A DNA stretch of 64,000 nucleotides, from NCBI GenBank assembly GCA_035079385.1, contig JAVHKY010000055.1, forward strand, positions 620,001 through 684,000, in the 5' to 3' direction. The DNA comes from Aspidiotus rigidus. Lineage: Eukaryota; Arthropoda; Insecta; Hemiptera; Diaspididae. Made by a program: the position numbers and the translations under genes. How positions within the stretch are numbered: position 1 is the first letter of the stretch; every line of letters begins with the position of its first letter. The notes under the pieces are model-generated. The model was given only the letters and a program-made list of their open reading frames with translations. It was not told the origin of the DNA and did not search any database. Positions 32,133-43,300 of this stretch are shown one piece after another.

Positions 32133-32139
32133 TATTAGA

Positions 32140-33164
32140 TAAATACCTAAATAAGTAAATGAATAAATAGGGATATAATTCAAGAATAAGGAAACCTAAA
32201 TTTTATTTTTTTTTATCGAAAATGAGAAATTTTCTCAACGATGTTAATATTATTTATAATTGAAACGACGTTCAGAATTATCATCTATAATGACAATTCA
32301 AGTACATAACAGCGAATGAAAAAACGAGTCGTAACGGAAAAATGCTTCTTTCTAGAAAGGGAGAAAAGGAACTTACTAATTTAAAAAAAATAATAATAAA
32401 ATAAATAAATGAAAATATAGAAAAATAAAAAAACGGCAATTGAAAATAATATTTTCATCTCCTAAGACGCCTGGAATCAACCAGTTACCTATGAACCACT
32501 ATCAATTACGTATGTACACGAAAAATATTGATAAATCAATAATGAATGTAAGAATGAAGTCCCCAAGGGTCTCGCAGCACACTTAATGAAGACCTGAAAA
32601 TTGTCCTCAATTCATTAAAGCTCAAGGTTTTTACTGGGGAATATGACTAATATGAATAAAAAAAAAAATAATAAAAATATGAGCTTGACACAGATATGTA
32701 TAACGAATCATCACCAAGTCATTACCGTGTAAATCATTCTTGTAAACTAATTCAATGAACCCTTTGTCTAGAATGAACCAAAAGAATGAATATGTTGAAT
32801 GAAAGATTCTTCATCACAATACTCGTACTGGTAACAAAAATGATAAGAAAATTCGCTTTTCGTAACGTAAGCAGCTACTCGTAACAGTGTGAAATTTTTC
32901 AAAAAAATGAAAATTTCTCGAGAACTAATAATGTGTTCCTCAAAAAAATTGCAGGTTCAGGTCTTCAGTTATCGTAATGGAAAAATTTTAAAAACTAGGT
33001 ACAATACGGCCAAGGTACAAAAAACGACGACTGCCTTAACAAAGTTAAACGAGGAACACAGGGAACCTGTTCTATGAGTCAAATTGGTTTTGGTGTTGAG
33101 AATTCAAGCGAGCTTAGACCTACTATAAATCTTGTATGAAATAGGACGTCATCAGTGACCTGGA
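32140..33164. repeat. Interspersed repeat family R, copy 1 (with spacer)
   Basis: From about 32190 to 32990 this shares ordered blocks with 34300-34760, including GAATGAAGTC, TTAAGGTTTTTA(T/C)T, TTCTT(T)ATCACAAT and AAGAAAATT.GCTT. A block near 32200-32245, reverse complemented, matches 39600-39660 (GAGAAAATTTCTCATTTT). No protein was recognised; it is probably a non-autonomous element. Confidence 0.4.
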
Positions 33165-33265
33165 CTTATTTTAGAGACTTCAAAATGTATAGGTCGAGAG
33201 TAAAAATTTTTCAATGTCCCTCTCCTGTCATGTATAGCTTGAGAGTCGAAATTTTTCAAAGTTCT
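33165..33265. repeat. Two degenerate ~50-bp tandem units (reverse orientation)
   Basis: Two units with GACTTTGAAAAATTTCGACTCTC-like text, reverse complemented relative to 15865-16070. They lie just inside a Helitron-like 5' end at 33290-33385 (minus strand: TATATAGGATTTTTTTGTGC, then CGGAGTTTCTCC). Confidence 0.45.
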
Positions 33266-33385
33266 TCGCCGGACGGCACACGGCAGATTTCTCAAAAAAA
33301 CCTCCCAGAACAGGTTCCCTGTTAAAAAAAAATCTATCGGATATAATTTTGGAGAAACTCCGCGCACAAAAAAATCCTATATATA

Positions 33386-33594
33386 TGTAAGATGTAAAAT
33401 CTTGACAAATCTGGCGATGCTGTGTTTCCACAGAATCGTATCAAAAAGTCGAGTTCCCGAAGGAAAAGCAGGTCAGCTACTCGGAAGGATAAACAGAAGG
33501 AGAGAGGAATAGCATTATATAATCGGAGCTCCGAACTTTGTCCGTGAGTAGGAGAGTGACGCGACTGACGGTGAAGAACGTTCACGTTCTTACA
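33386..33594. repeat. TRIM-like terminal repeat 1
   Basis: A 209-bp direct repeat starting TGTAAGATGTAAAATC and ending GTTCTTACA. It contains ATTATATAATC, a TATA-like box usable on either strand, beside a CGGAGCTCCG palindrome. Confidence 0.75.
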
Positions 33595-33810
33595 TCTCCA
33601 CCGCTAAGAGGAAAAGGATAAGGAGTAGACTTTTTTGATACGGCTTACTGCATGGTGTAGGCTTACTGCGCACGCAGGAGTGGACATGGTCCGTGTACCT
33701 ACGGGGAGTGGAGTGTATCCGTGTACCCAACTAATGCGGCTTACTGCATGATGTAGTCTTACAGCGTTCATCTACAGGAGACCGGGAGACTCAGTTATTT
33801 TGATACGATT

Positions 33811-34025
33811 TGTAAGATGTAAAATCTTGACAAATCTGGCGATGCTGTGTTTCCACAGAATCGTATCAAAAAGTCGAGTTCCCGAAGGAAAAGCAGGTCA
33901 GCTGACTGCACTCGGAAGGATAAACAGAAGGAGAGAGGAATAGCATTATATAGTCGGAGCTCCGAACTTTGTCCGTGAGTAGGAGAGTGACGCGACTGAC
34001 GGTGAAGAACGTTCACGTTCTTATA
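33811..34025. repeat. TRIM-like terminal repeat 2
   Basis: The second copy is 215 bp; the 6-bp excess over copy 1 is the GACTGC insertion near 33903. It has few other differences, implying recent origin or gene conversion. Confidence 0.75.
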
Positions 34026-34787
34026 TATATATATAATATATATATATAAATACATAGATACATACGTACATAAATTAATTAATAGACGGATTTGTATATT
34101 TATGCGAGTAAAATACATACACGGGTACACAACAACCTGATTTTTTTTTTTTTTTTTCATTATTTCAAGTCAGAACTGATCTAAAATTTCCAAAACATCG
34201 AGAAAATTCATTGCCCCCCTCCCCCGCCCAACTTACTATGGGGCTATAACAATTGAAAACGCATTGATAAACTACATACTATGAATAAAGTAAACACAAT
34301 AAGGAACTAAAATTAAGAATGAAGTCACCAAAATATAGTCTCACAGGACACTTGAAGAAGACTAAAATTGTACAAAATCATATAGATGTATGGATTTTCA
34401 ATCTTAAGGTTTTTATTGTTATTGAGTATGGCGAATGATAAGAACCTTAACAAAATAAAATGAAAAGTTCTTTATCACAATGAGTATTAATAAAAAAAAG
34501 ACAAGAAAATTAGCTTCTCATGACGTAAACAACTACAAGTGGTTTAAATGGGTGCGAGAAATATCAAGAAGCTTGAGTGTTAGTAAGTCTCCTTGATTCC
34601 TAAAATTGAGTATATCTAAAGAACTACTCATCCGATCCTCAAAAAAATTGAAGGTGCTTATCTTCCGATATAATATTACCGTATAATCTGCCCAAGTTTC
34701 AAAAAAATCCATTCATTAGTCTTGGAGGAGTTTCACGGATAAAAAATCTTATAAATGTATAAGAATTATTTGATACATAGGTATAAA
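34026..34787. repeat. (TA)n run and repeat family R, copy 2
   Basis: A (TA)n stretch follows the TRIM, then a T19 tract at 34141-34159. From about 34300 to 34760 the sequence parallels family R copy 1 at 32190-32990. No coding signal. Confidence 0.4.
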
Positions 34788-35350
34788 TGTTACATGCGAA
34801 GTTCGAAATTTCAAAAAATACTCCGAGATGTTGAGGCCACAATTCTGATTCTTACAGGCTAATTACCTTCAAATTTGGTTCACTTTTAATGTTTACCTAC
34901 TTCCACCACACACAGGGCAGCTATTACACTAACGTACTGCGATGAAGTATGCATGCACTTTTTTGCTCTTTATAAGAGTCATTTGTACGAATTACATTAA
35001 TCGTGTACTTTCTCTTACTTAACCTGGTGAGAACGCGTGTGGAGTTTCGTAATTTTTCGCAGTTATTTTAGTGTAATAGCCGCCCTGCTCTGTTGATGTG
35101 GTAGAAGATTGTAAAGAAGAAAGACAACTGTCGCAAAACTGTTTCTAAAACCGTTTGAAGCCCTTTTACGACATCCTACTTCATCAGCCAAGCTAAAACT
35201 GAGGTATATGGTATGAATAGGTAAAAATTAAAAGTATCTCAAATTTGAAGCTGATAAGTTTGTGAGAATTAGAACTGCGGTCTCAAGACCTTTCAGTATC
35301 TTTTGAAATTTTGGACTTCGTACAATTCTGGTCTTCGCATGGCACAATAT
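34788..35350. mobile_element. Foldback element with ~240-bp inverted arms
   Basis: The left arm (about 34790-34950) and right arm (about 35040-35345) are diverged inverted repeats, sharing CATGCGAAG, AAATTTCAAAA.ATACT, TTCAAATTTG and CAGGGC.GCTATTACACTAA. An inner pair CAGGGCAGCTATTACACTAA / TTAGTGTAATAGCCGCCCTG stands out, so a smaller MITE may be nested here. No ORF and no certain target duplication. Confidence 0.5.
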
Positions 35351-35356
35351 TATATA

Positions 35357-37172
35357 CTGGGAGGTCCAAAAAGATGTTAATCGTTAAATGGGAATTTAAA
35401 CTAAATTTGCTGTAGCGCGAAGACGCGGAACGTTAGACGTAAACTTGAAATCTACAAAATTTGTATCTCAATTCTATCTTCAATTTGCGCCTTCATCCAA
35501 CTTTCTATAACTTTTCTGAGTCACGTTGTGGACCAAATGTGCCAAAAATTAACCAATTTGCCAAGATTTCCGAAATAAGAGATATTATGTTACAACGACA
35601 TGTTGAACTGTTATAACACACAACATCATGGTCGCATCCAAAACAGAACACAGTATTCTAAAAATTAAATACTTCTCTGTAATGTAGCCTACAATTTAGA
35701 GGGATGGCCTCTGGAAATGACCAGAAGACTCATGCAAACCAAAGTGCGGGCTATGAGTCTCGCCTACCTAGAATATGGATTTACACTGAACAAGGGTAGG
35801 GAGTGGGAGTTTTTAAAACCACAAGTCAGGAACTCAAATCACATAAACTAAAAAAAGGATAGATGTAGGCTAAGAGGAAAACTATGGCTCGGCTAGAGGA
35901 TGGTTAGAGCAGAGTATGAGACTCATAGTTAGATCCCAGGAACATAGTCTTCGATCATTTACATAGCAGTACAGCATACGACACTTACCATGTAAAGTAT
36001 GAGGACAGATCAGAATGATAAAAAAAAAGGAGGGTAAAAGAAAATTCAAAATAACCAGATCTCATAGTATAGTCATTGATTATAGAAGACACTCCGAAGC
36101 CGAAATGAGGAACCTGAAAAAAAAAAAAAGGAAGTTCAGAACCTACTTACCATTCCCTCACGTCTCCGCCAAATGTACGCTCACACCAGAGTCATCTTTT
36201 TTGAATATTTATCTGACAAAAAATTATACGGCTACGAAGGTTTTCACTCCATGTTGAAAGAGAAAGAAATGTGATAATATAAATAAACCGAAAATTCTTT
36301 ATTTCCTTGTATGGGAAAGGAATAAACCTAACACTAGCCCACAGAGTATCACTAGTTTTGAGGTAGACTCCAAATCTTCGCAGACATACAAATGGGTATC
36401 TGATCGTTGACGGATTTAAATTTAAATTGAATATTTCCTAAGAGTGGCAGGAACCAATGTATTGGACTAAGATTCGCATTACTTGGCGAATAAAACAAAA
36501 ATTTTTGTATTGAAACCAAGATAAGATAAACTAAGACTAGACTTTGTATAGTTTAACTTCAAAATTAAGCCCGAATTCGCAAATGATAAAATTATCAATC
36601 TTTTCTTTTTTATGGTCCGGGAATTATTCCAGGATTAGTATATTTTCAAAAAAAAAGGAAATGGATAAATCATAAATGGCATGAACACGCGACATATGAC
36701 AACAGCAGTGAGCGATAAGGAAAAGACAAGAGGGAAAGAAAGAAAGAAAGAAAGGAAGAAAGGAAAAGGTAGCTCAACACTGATGCTGCAACACAAAGAA
36801 GAGCAGCCGCCACACTACCGCAGCACACGCCAAAATTTGCATCACTACCTACAGAGACTGAAAATTCTCCCATTTTCAAGCTTTATATGGCTATTTAAGT
36901 ACTTATTATTCTTGAAATCAGCGATAAATTTGAATTTTAAATGAAGTAAAATATGGAAGTTTGAACAATTTTCAATTTTTGAAAATTTTGGCAAATTGAT
37001 CAATTATTGGCACATTTTGGTCGATAACTAGACGCAAATTGAAGACAAAATTGAGATACAAATTTTGTAGGTTCGAAGTTTAATGTCAACGTTTCGCGTT
37101 TTTACCTACAAAAAATTTAGTCTAAATCCCCATTAATTGTTAATATCTTTATGACCGACCAGTATAGGTTGA
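35357..37172. mobile_element. DNA element with ~230-bp terminal inverted repeats (1.8 kb)
   Basis: The ends are CTGGGAGGTCCAAAAAGATG and, reverse complemented, CTGGTCGGTCATAAAGATAT, each flanked by TATA. The arms (35357-35585 and 36955-37172) match throughout at moderate divergence, with shared blocks CTACAAAATTTGTATCTCAATT and TCTTCAATTTGCG. The TA-type target suggests Tc1/mariner. The 1.37-kb interior includes an 80-codon lysine-rich frame (36015-36257) without a recognisable domain and shows no transposase, so it appears non-autonomous. Confidence 0.6.
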
Positions 37173-37524
37173 TAATATTGTATTCATCGATGCAGATCCT
37201 ATGTCTTAAGTGATGCAGTTAAGACGCCGTTGTAATATCAGGTAAAAAAATGCTCATGCAGCAGCGTAATCATTACCGACTTTTTATTTATAAATTCAAC
37301 CACCTATCTAAATTCAAGTAGGCATGTACTCGTAGTAATCAGAAATATACGTGGCTGTGTGTTGGACCATCAATCACTTTGAACGCGCATTTTAAAAATT
37401 GAAATTTTTCTATCTTGTACAGTTATTCATTAAAAATTCTTCTAGCCAGTAAATACCTACTATGCGCGCATACAAATAACAATTGCTGAGAGGACTCCAA
37501 ATACGTCGATAGGATTTATTTATC
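37173..37524. other. No gene recognised
   Basis: AT-rich spacer between two DNA elements. Confidence 0.5.
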
Positions 37525-37528
37525 TTAA

Positions 37529-37958
37529 GGGTATGCTCTACCTAGTCACTCACACGTAGACACACACAAAATATGTATCACATGTTGCGATTTTTGCCCC
37601 GAGATAACTGATTAAATAAAGCATGAAATATCTTGAAACTTCGTATTTACGTAGACAAAACTTGGGAAAATACGGCTAATTGGTTCACACGAACTAATTT
37701 TGTTCATTAATTGGAATTCAACGATTCGAAGATGGCCCCTTCAGACGTAAGTTTAAACGTTTCCTCGAGATCATTCAGAATATTTCGCGATCTGTCAACT
37801 AATTAGCCGTATTTTCAAGAATAAATTACACCACGTTCCGAATCATTTTGTACATTATTCGATATGTTATATGTGGGCAAAAATCACTACCCGCAACACA
37901 CCATTTTGTGTAATACACGTGTATTTTCTGTGTGTGAGTGACTAGGTAGAGCATACCC
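37529..37958. mobile_element. TTAA-flanked MITE (430 bp)
   Basis: The ends are GGGTATGCTCTACCTAGTCA... and its complement, matching for about 27 bp. They are flanked by TTAA at 37525-37528 and 37959-37962. TTAA targets are used by piggyBac and by some Sola elements; the GGG...CCC polarity is opposite to the usual piggyBac CCC...GGG, so the superfamily is open. A second inner inverted pair (TACGGCTAATT.G / C.AATTAGCCGTA) is at about 37673 and 37798. No ORF. Confidence 0.8.
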
Positions 37959-37962
37959 TTAA

Positions 37963-38433
37963 TGAGAATTACTTGGAAACCATTTATCCAAATGAAACCA
38001 AAATTTCTCGTTAACAATGTTCAACACTCTGCAACATCATGCAGTCGTATAAAGACAGTTGAAATGGAAAAATGTTTACCTGTGAAAGTGTTTTTAAACA
38101 AATTTCTAATTTATTTGGCGCTGCCTCTCACAAATGTTTACAAAATAAACAAATGACCCCTTTGTTTATCTTGTAAAAATTTGTGAGAGACACGACCAAA
38201 TGAATTAGAAATTTATTTGAAGACAGTTGGTTTAATAGTTTCAGGAAACAGGCATTATCACATTTGAGAGAAAATTAAGGAATGTTCAAAAAATCAACCA
38301 AACAACAAGAAAAAATCACATGCACAACTTCACATACATGACTATAATTTGATGAAGTTTGAAGAAAATTGACGCATTAGTTCTGGAGAAGTTGAGCTGA
38401 CAAAAAAAAAAAAGAAAAAAAAAAAGTTATAAA
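37963..38433. other. Spacer with a 125-bp hairpin
   Basis: Arms 38096-38153 and 38161-38220 are diverged inverted repeats (AAACAAATTTCTAATTTATT / AATGAATTAGAAATTTATTT) around a 7-base loop. Otherwise AT-rich and unrecognised. Confidence 0.45.
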
Positions 38434-39352
38434 TCTAATAATCCAATATATAAAGTAGAATGTTTGTCTATATATCTGTATGTATACCTGTATGTACGTC
38501 CATAACTTTTGAACGCCTTCACCTATCGACTTGGAATTGTTTTTGCAAAATTTCGTTTTATTTGGGTCAGGTTTTTGAATAAATTTTGAAGTTCTGACTC
38601 TCTCAAGGTGGAGTAGGGGGCGAAGAAATTAGGAAAAAAGGGGAATTATCGAGTACTGAAACTGCTTCTCGCTGTACCTTAGACAAACGCGCACGCGTTG
38701 TTCCAACGGCGCATTAAATTTCGTGATAACTCGAGTTTTACTCATTTTGATGAAAAATTGATGAGAACAAAAATTGTAGCCCCTGTAATTTCCTTTCAAA
38801 TGACTCTAATCCCAGATTTTTAGAAGGAAATTTGGGAACTCTTGGTATTTTGACTGATGCGTACATTCAATATCATTGTGTTCACACAAAGAGAGCATTT
38901 AAACCGGTTGTTGTGGATGAATTTATAGAGACTATTCAAGTTTTACGTATCCAATTTTCGATTTCAAAGGAGACATTTTTTGTATAATAATTTCTTGAAA
39001 ATTCGCTCTTCTTTTGTGCTACAAGTAATACATCAGGTAAATATTGTCGTCGGAGTTTGAAACTACCTAAGAAAAGGTACTGGGTTGGAGAAAGAATTGC
39101 GATAATTACATCTTGTTTCTCATACAGGAAACGACTGAGTGCGCCTCATGCCGCTAAACAGATGATGTAATGCTTCAGGGGTATGGCAGACTTTTCACCT
39201 ACTGTCCATCCATTTCCTTAATCATTGCGACTGGTAAAATATTGATGAATTAGTCCGTTTTTTGCTGCAATACGGCTCTTACATGCCAACTTAGCTCTTA
39301 CCATTAAAACCTAATGACAATATCTACTCAACACACAACTGGCAACCGCTAG
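38434..39352 (+). mobile_element. Helitron-like element, copy D (most compact, 919 bp)
   Basis: It begins TCTAATAATCCAATATATAAAG after A and ends GGCAACCGCTAG before T. It contains all the blocks shared by copies A-C without large insertions, so it is the best reference for the family. No ORF: it is a non-autonomous Helitron that would need Rep/helicase in trans. Confidence 0.78.
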
Positions 39353-39459
39353 TTTATATATAAGATTATTTTGTCGGTGGTACTCTTTCGAGACTACTGG
39401 ATGAATCTTTGGACAGATTATAGTGAATTGGATAAGTAGTTCTTGAGATTACCCAATTT

Positions 39460-39960
39460 TAGTATTCAAGAGTTGATTTGTGGTGTCTCAGGAGATCGGA
39501 AAATTATTTTAAATTTGGACTAGCTTCTTTGAGTGAGATTTGAGGTTAGACTTATGAGTGAACCAGGCTTGGCTGATATTTCAAATATAAATAGTACCTA
39601 TATTATTACTATTGAGAAAATTTCTCATTTTGGATTAAATAAAATAAAGTTTAGGTTTCTTTATTGGGTTACAGGCCTGTTTATTTGTTTATAATATTTT
39701 TTAGTCTATGGAACTCCTCCGAAACTACTGGATGAATTTTTTTGCAACTTGGGTAGATTATAATAGCAATTCTGAAGATGTGCAAATATTGGAATGGAGT
39801 TCGTGTAGAAGGCAGTGATAAGAGCGGGAATACAATTTATGAGTGGATGTAAAGAAGAGCGGCTGAAGACAACATTAAGTGATGCCACGAGTTGGAGATG
39901 ATCAAGAATTGAGCCACTCAGCCTAATATTCAGTATTCTAGATCAATACTAGGTTGAGAA
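39460..39960 (-). pseudogene. LINE RNase H-region fragment, copy 1, interrupted
   Basis: On the minus strand it shares blocks with the LINE fragments at 41037-41830 and 60060-60640. Part 39770-39900 encodes a segment like SSLHPLINCIPALITAFYTNS, which corresponds to the middle of a LINE RNase H domain. It is interrupted at about 39585-39770 by sequence with a Helitron-like 5' end (AACTCCTCCGAAACTACTGG). Confidence 0.45.
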
Positions 39961-41036
39961 TAACATACAAGAAAAAGTAATTGTGAAGCTTTTTCTTTAG
40001 CAACTTTTCTAGGTCTTGGTGAGGTATTACATCAGTAGCAAGATTGAAAGGGAGAGGAAGCAGTGAACTTTCTCGACGTTTTGGAGATTCTAGATCTTTT
40101 TCAGCCAAAAAATTGCAGGTTTCCTTTCCTTTGGACTGTTTAATGCATTAAACTTGTTAGAGCATTTCTAATTCACTAGAAGGGCGATAGGTAGTTGGTT
40201 TAAAGAGTAGGGATGACTAAGGGGTTCTGAATTGTGAGAGGAAAAGTCGTCTACTACTCATTTGTTTCGTTCTTCTTCTGTCGTTTGTTGGTGGTAACTT
40301 CGTCGGCCAAACGAAACGCGCTGCAAAAACCAGCACCCTAATTGAAAACCTCCCCTACTTCTAAAAAGAGCTAGCAGCGTGATACGCCCTGAGCCTTTCT
40401 GTTACTCTTCTTAGCTCTCGCAGTAGAGGTCAGTCTTTTGTCCGCGCTGAAACAGCAGGACTATGTTGGCCTCTCTTACGGCTTCATATTTGCTTACCTA
40501 ATCGCTTTCAGAACTGTTTTCTCATCGCTTCTTATTATTTTTCCCGATCGCTTACTCCGACCTCGGCGCTGAAACAGTGGGAGACACTCCATTCCGCATT
40601 TTCAATATCATCCAGCTTATCCAATCTTTATGCTGAATTAGTGGGAGACGCATCTTCTCGGCTTCTAGCTCTTTCTGGCTTCTCCGCTAACCACTTCACC
40701 TCCGCCTCATCATTGTCCTCGCCGACAGTCATACTCCGTTTTATAAATTGCTCAATCCCTCCTTCTGCCCTCGACTGTGAGTGTATCCTCTTTAGACTTG
40801 GATATTGGTATATATTTGTATACCAATTTTATCAATAAAGGCTTACATCTCCATCACGATTTTAACATTCTTAATGGAGTCCCGTCAAAGGCATCATACT
40901 GCCTTTTGTAGTCTTCGAAACCAGCAAGGGCCGCTGTTCGGTCTGCAGCGCACTCGCCAACAAGGTTTCCTTCCTTTTTTTCGTATTATTTCCGCCCCCC
41001 TCCAATCTTACTTGATGAGCCACTAAGAACTTGTTA
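39961..41036. other. Unrecognised sequence with repeated GAAACAG(T)GGGAGAC motif
   Basis: At 40440-40660 the motif GCTGAAACAG.(A/G)GGA(G/C) appears three times (GCGCTGAAACAGCAGGAC, GCGCTGAAACAGTGGGAGAC, ATGCTGAATTAGTGGGAGAC) at about 65-120-base spacing. Downstream, a TATA..AATAAAGG pair at 40805-40845 gives the stretch an LTR- or SINE-like look. No second copy occurs in the window, so it stays unassigned. Confidence 0.3.
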
Positions 41037-41830
41037 TCAAGGGTATGAGCTCAGCGGTGTTATTGAGTCTAAATGCGAGAGATGAAATTTGATTGTTGGA
41101 GAAATGAAAGGTGTTGAGGATAGGTGGAGAGTTGTCTGATATTGCTCCTTTATGATTGTCAGAGATGAGTGAAGAGTTGCTGAATGAGGCTTATTTGAGA
41201 CAGGAGAAGATGTGCTGAATGCATAGGGAGAGGTGTCAGTTTCAAAATTAGGGCATGCATGAAAGAAACATAAAACGAAAGATGAGATGTTTTTGTGTGA
41301 GTCTAGTTTGACCCATTCTGATGAGAGTGATGATTTCTTTCCCCTCTGCATGTGAGTTGGTTTAAGGATTCTGAACGGACGAGAAAATTATTTTTAATTT
41401 GCTCCAGCTAGGTTGAGCGAGATGAGCATATTGAAAAAAGGAGATAGGGGTTGACTAAAGGGTGATTGGCTGCTTGTTTGGCTTCATTTTCGATTTTTTT
41501 TTTCCTGAGATGCCCTTGTGACTGCGTTCCTAGGTGAAGAATAAAGAGTTGGGGTTTGCGTACAAGGTGGTGATGAGAGCGTGAACACAATTGATGAGAG
41601 AATGAGAAGAAAAGCGGCTGGAGATAGTATTCAGTAATTCCAGAGAATGGGAGATGATCAAGAATGGATCAATGGGAGGAGTGGTACGAGGAATGGTGAG
41701 GATGTAAGTCTTATCAGAATTCAATTATAAAATAAGATAGAGGGTGGAGCATTCTGAGATAGGACTCGAGCGCAATGTTTAATCTCCGGGTGAGGTGAGA
41801 AATCGTGTGTTGTTTACGCAACTGCGTAAG
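41037..41830 (-). pseudogene. LINE RNase H and C-terminal region, copy 2
   Basis: Minus-strand frames spell an RNase H domain of the I/Jockey type: SHSLELLNTISSRF (the DSLSAL box, with D replaced by H), then LINCVHALITTLYAN, then after a shift a segment resembling GNEKADKAAKQAA. A following stretch with LTRMGQTRLTQ-like text resembles the post-RNase H LTRLRIGHTRLTH region. RNase H removes element RNA during cDNA synthesis. Several frameshifts and a lost active-site D show it is inactive. Confidence 0.55.
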
Positions 41831-42545
41831 CATCAATTTGAGTTCAAGTTTACAATAAGGCTATTCCAGTTGGAAAGCTGTTTGAGAGGAACTCAAATTG
41901 GGATACACGACTGCACAAATACAATAGTTTTTTCGTCTTTGATTGATGAATATTGTGTGGGGGAACCCGAAAATGCAGTATATTTGCTACCATAATAAAT
42001 ATACAAAAGATAACCTCTACATTACATTTCATTGTTTAAGAGGATATAGTTAGCATACACCGACACCGTACGTAATGTATGAAAATGTAGATATTCTTGG
42101 GCGTATACATATGAAAAATTTAAATGTTTGAGACGATTCGAGTAACACGCGCGAGCTAATAATAGACAGCAACATCAGTATCCCATTGCGAGGGCTGATT
42201 TGCTCTTTCGACGATGGTTCGTGGATGAGTATATGACATGGTGCGGCGAGGCGATAACAAACGTCATTGACTACTGCTCCGTCATCGTCCTCCTGTATTT
42301 TCTGTGGCCACATATTTGAGACTGTTTTATTTACTAACTTTTCGAAGAAAGAGGAGATGTGGTATTCTCCTTCGTGATAGCAATTTGAGCCGTGGCGAAG
42401 TTTTTTCGCGTTTTGGAGTAGGCGGATCACGACTGTAATAGTGGTTTAAATTCAGTTTTTCTCATCTTCTCTGTGTTATACAGATACAAACGAAAATATA
42501 TCGTGAAAATTGAATAGGTATTCTTTTTTGCGTGCAAGGTTTTTA
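41831..42545. other. No gene recognised
   Basis: The minus strand has an open frame of 126 codons (42050-42430) with no motif I recognise and no start or splice context that argues for it. Codon use is not distinctive. Confidence 0.3.
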
Positions 42546-42615
42546 TTAATTTTATTTAAATCAAATTAAAAGAAGAAGGCTCTTCCCGCACATTTGAAAA
42601 CTTTATTTTAGTGAC

Positions 42616-42643
42616 GTTTTGAGCCACTAGTGCTCTTCATTAG
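42616..42643 (-). ncRNA. Decayed hammerhead-like motif in the left PLE arm
   Basis: On the minus strand CTAATGA (42643-42637; canonical CTGATGA) is followed by a GAGC...GCTC stem-loop and CAAAAC (42621-42616; canonical CGAAAC), then GTCACTAAAATAAAG. Both core boxes carry one substitution at positions required for cleavage, so it is probably inactive. Confidence 0.45.
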
Positions 42644-42834
42644 ACCTAGATTGAAACTAAGACCAAACAAGATGAAAGACAAATACAAAGATAAAAAAAA
42701 AAAATAACGAAAAAATTAGAATAATTACATGCAATAATTTGTGAATCACCGAGTATACATTGAGCTAAAACTCTCGCTATTGCGTTTGTAGTTTTAAAAC
42801 TCTCGGAACAAAATTCTTCTCGCATATAAAATAC

Positions 42835-43180
42835 CCCACTCCGTTTGGAAAGAGGTCAAGTGTGGTATACTCCATACCATGCTCGGATTGCCCTCGGATT
42901 TTTGTTGCAGAAATTCTCCAGTATTTATCCAAGAGAATCTATAAGCACAAATATGCGAGAAGGATCTTAATGATGAGACTACCTTAGCTAAACACGCCGA
43001 AAATACCAGCCACCGTTTCAGTTTTGATAATACATACTTCTATAAGAATAAGGTTTTGTGACTTCTATTCTAGTTTCTGAGAGGACTACGAAGGAAAAAA
43101 ATGAAGAGAAGAAATCGAAATTATCAAATTAGTGTCTAGGCGAATTAGACACAAATATGAGAATAAAAATACGGTAGTAT
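42835..43180 (+). pseudogene. PLE GIY-YIG endonuclease remnant
   Basis: The frame reads VVYSIPCSDCPRIFVAE, which matches the PLE pattern VVYKIPC.DC..IYIGE: the two-cysteine lead is present, but the YIG box reads FVA. After a one-base shift near 42965 it continues TLAKHAENTSHRFSFDNT, the conserved A..EH....GH.F.F...  second half. A TGA follows at 43059, with a possible tail in another frame (RRIRHKYENKN). The degraded active site means no nuclease activity. Confidence 0.65.
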
Positions 43181-43183
43181 ATT

Positions 43184-43300
43184 ACAAGACAAGGAGCGAA
43201 AATGAGGTTTTTCACAACGAGTTCAATATGTAGCGAAACGAGCGAAGGCGAGTTGAGCTAATTGAACGAGTCCTGAAAACCTCATTCGCTCCTTGCCTTG
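43184..43300. mobile_element. Small foldback MITE
   Basis: Inverted ends CAAGGAGCGAAAATGAGGTT / AACCTCATTCGCTCCTTG surround about 60 bases containing GCGAAACGAGCGAAGGCGAG. It lies in the PLE downstream of the GIY-YIG remnant. No target duplication was resolved. Confidence 0.45.

Larger units (their letters stand above)
33386..34025. mobile_element. TRIM-like miniature LTR element (640 bp)
   Basis: Two near-identical direct repeats, 33386-33594 (209 bp) and 33811-34025 (215 bp), flank a 216-bp non-coding interior. The repeats differ by a 6-bp insertion (GACTGC) and a few single bases. Each begins TGTAAGATG; the first ends TCTTACA, the second TCTTATA, giving TG...CA ends with short inverted repeats. 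The element sits in a (TA)n context, so any 5-bp duplication is ambiguous. The purine-rich tract AGCGGTGGAGA next to one repeat would fit a polypurine tract if the element is minus-oriented. No primer-binding site was found. Alternative: a simple segmental duplication. Confidence 0.55.

Noticed and set aside
42050..42430. 126-codon minus-strand frame
   Set aside because: Unusual length for the background but no motif, no conserved neighbour and no splice or promoter context.
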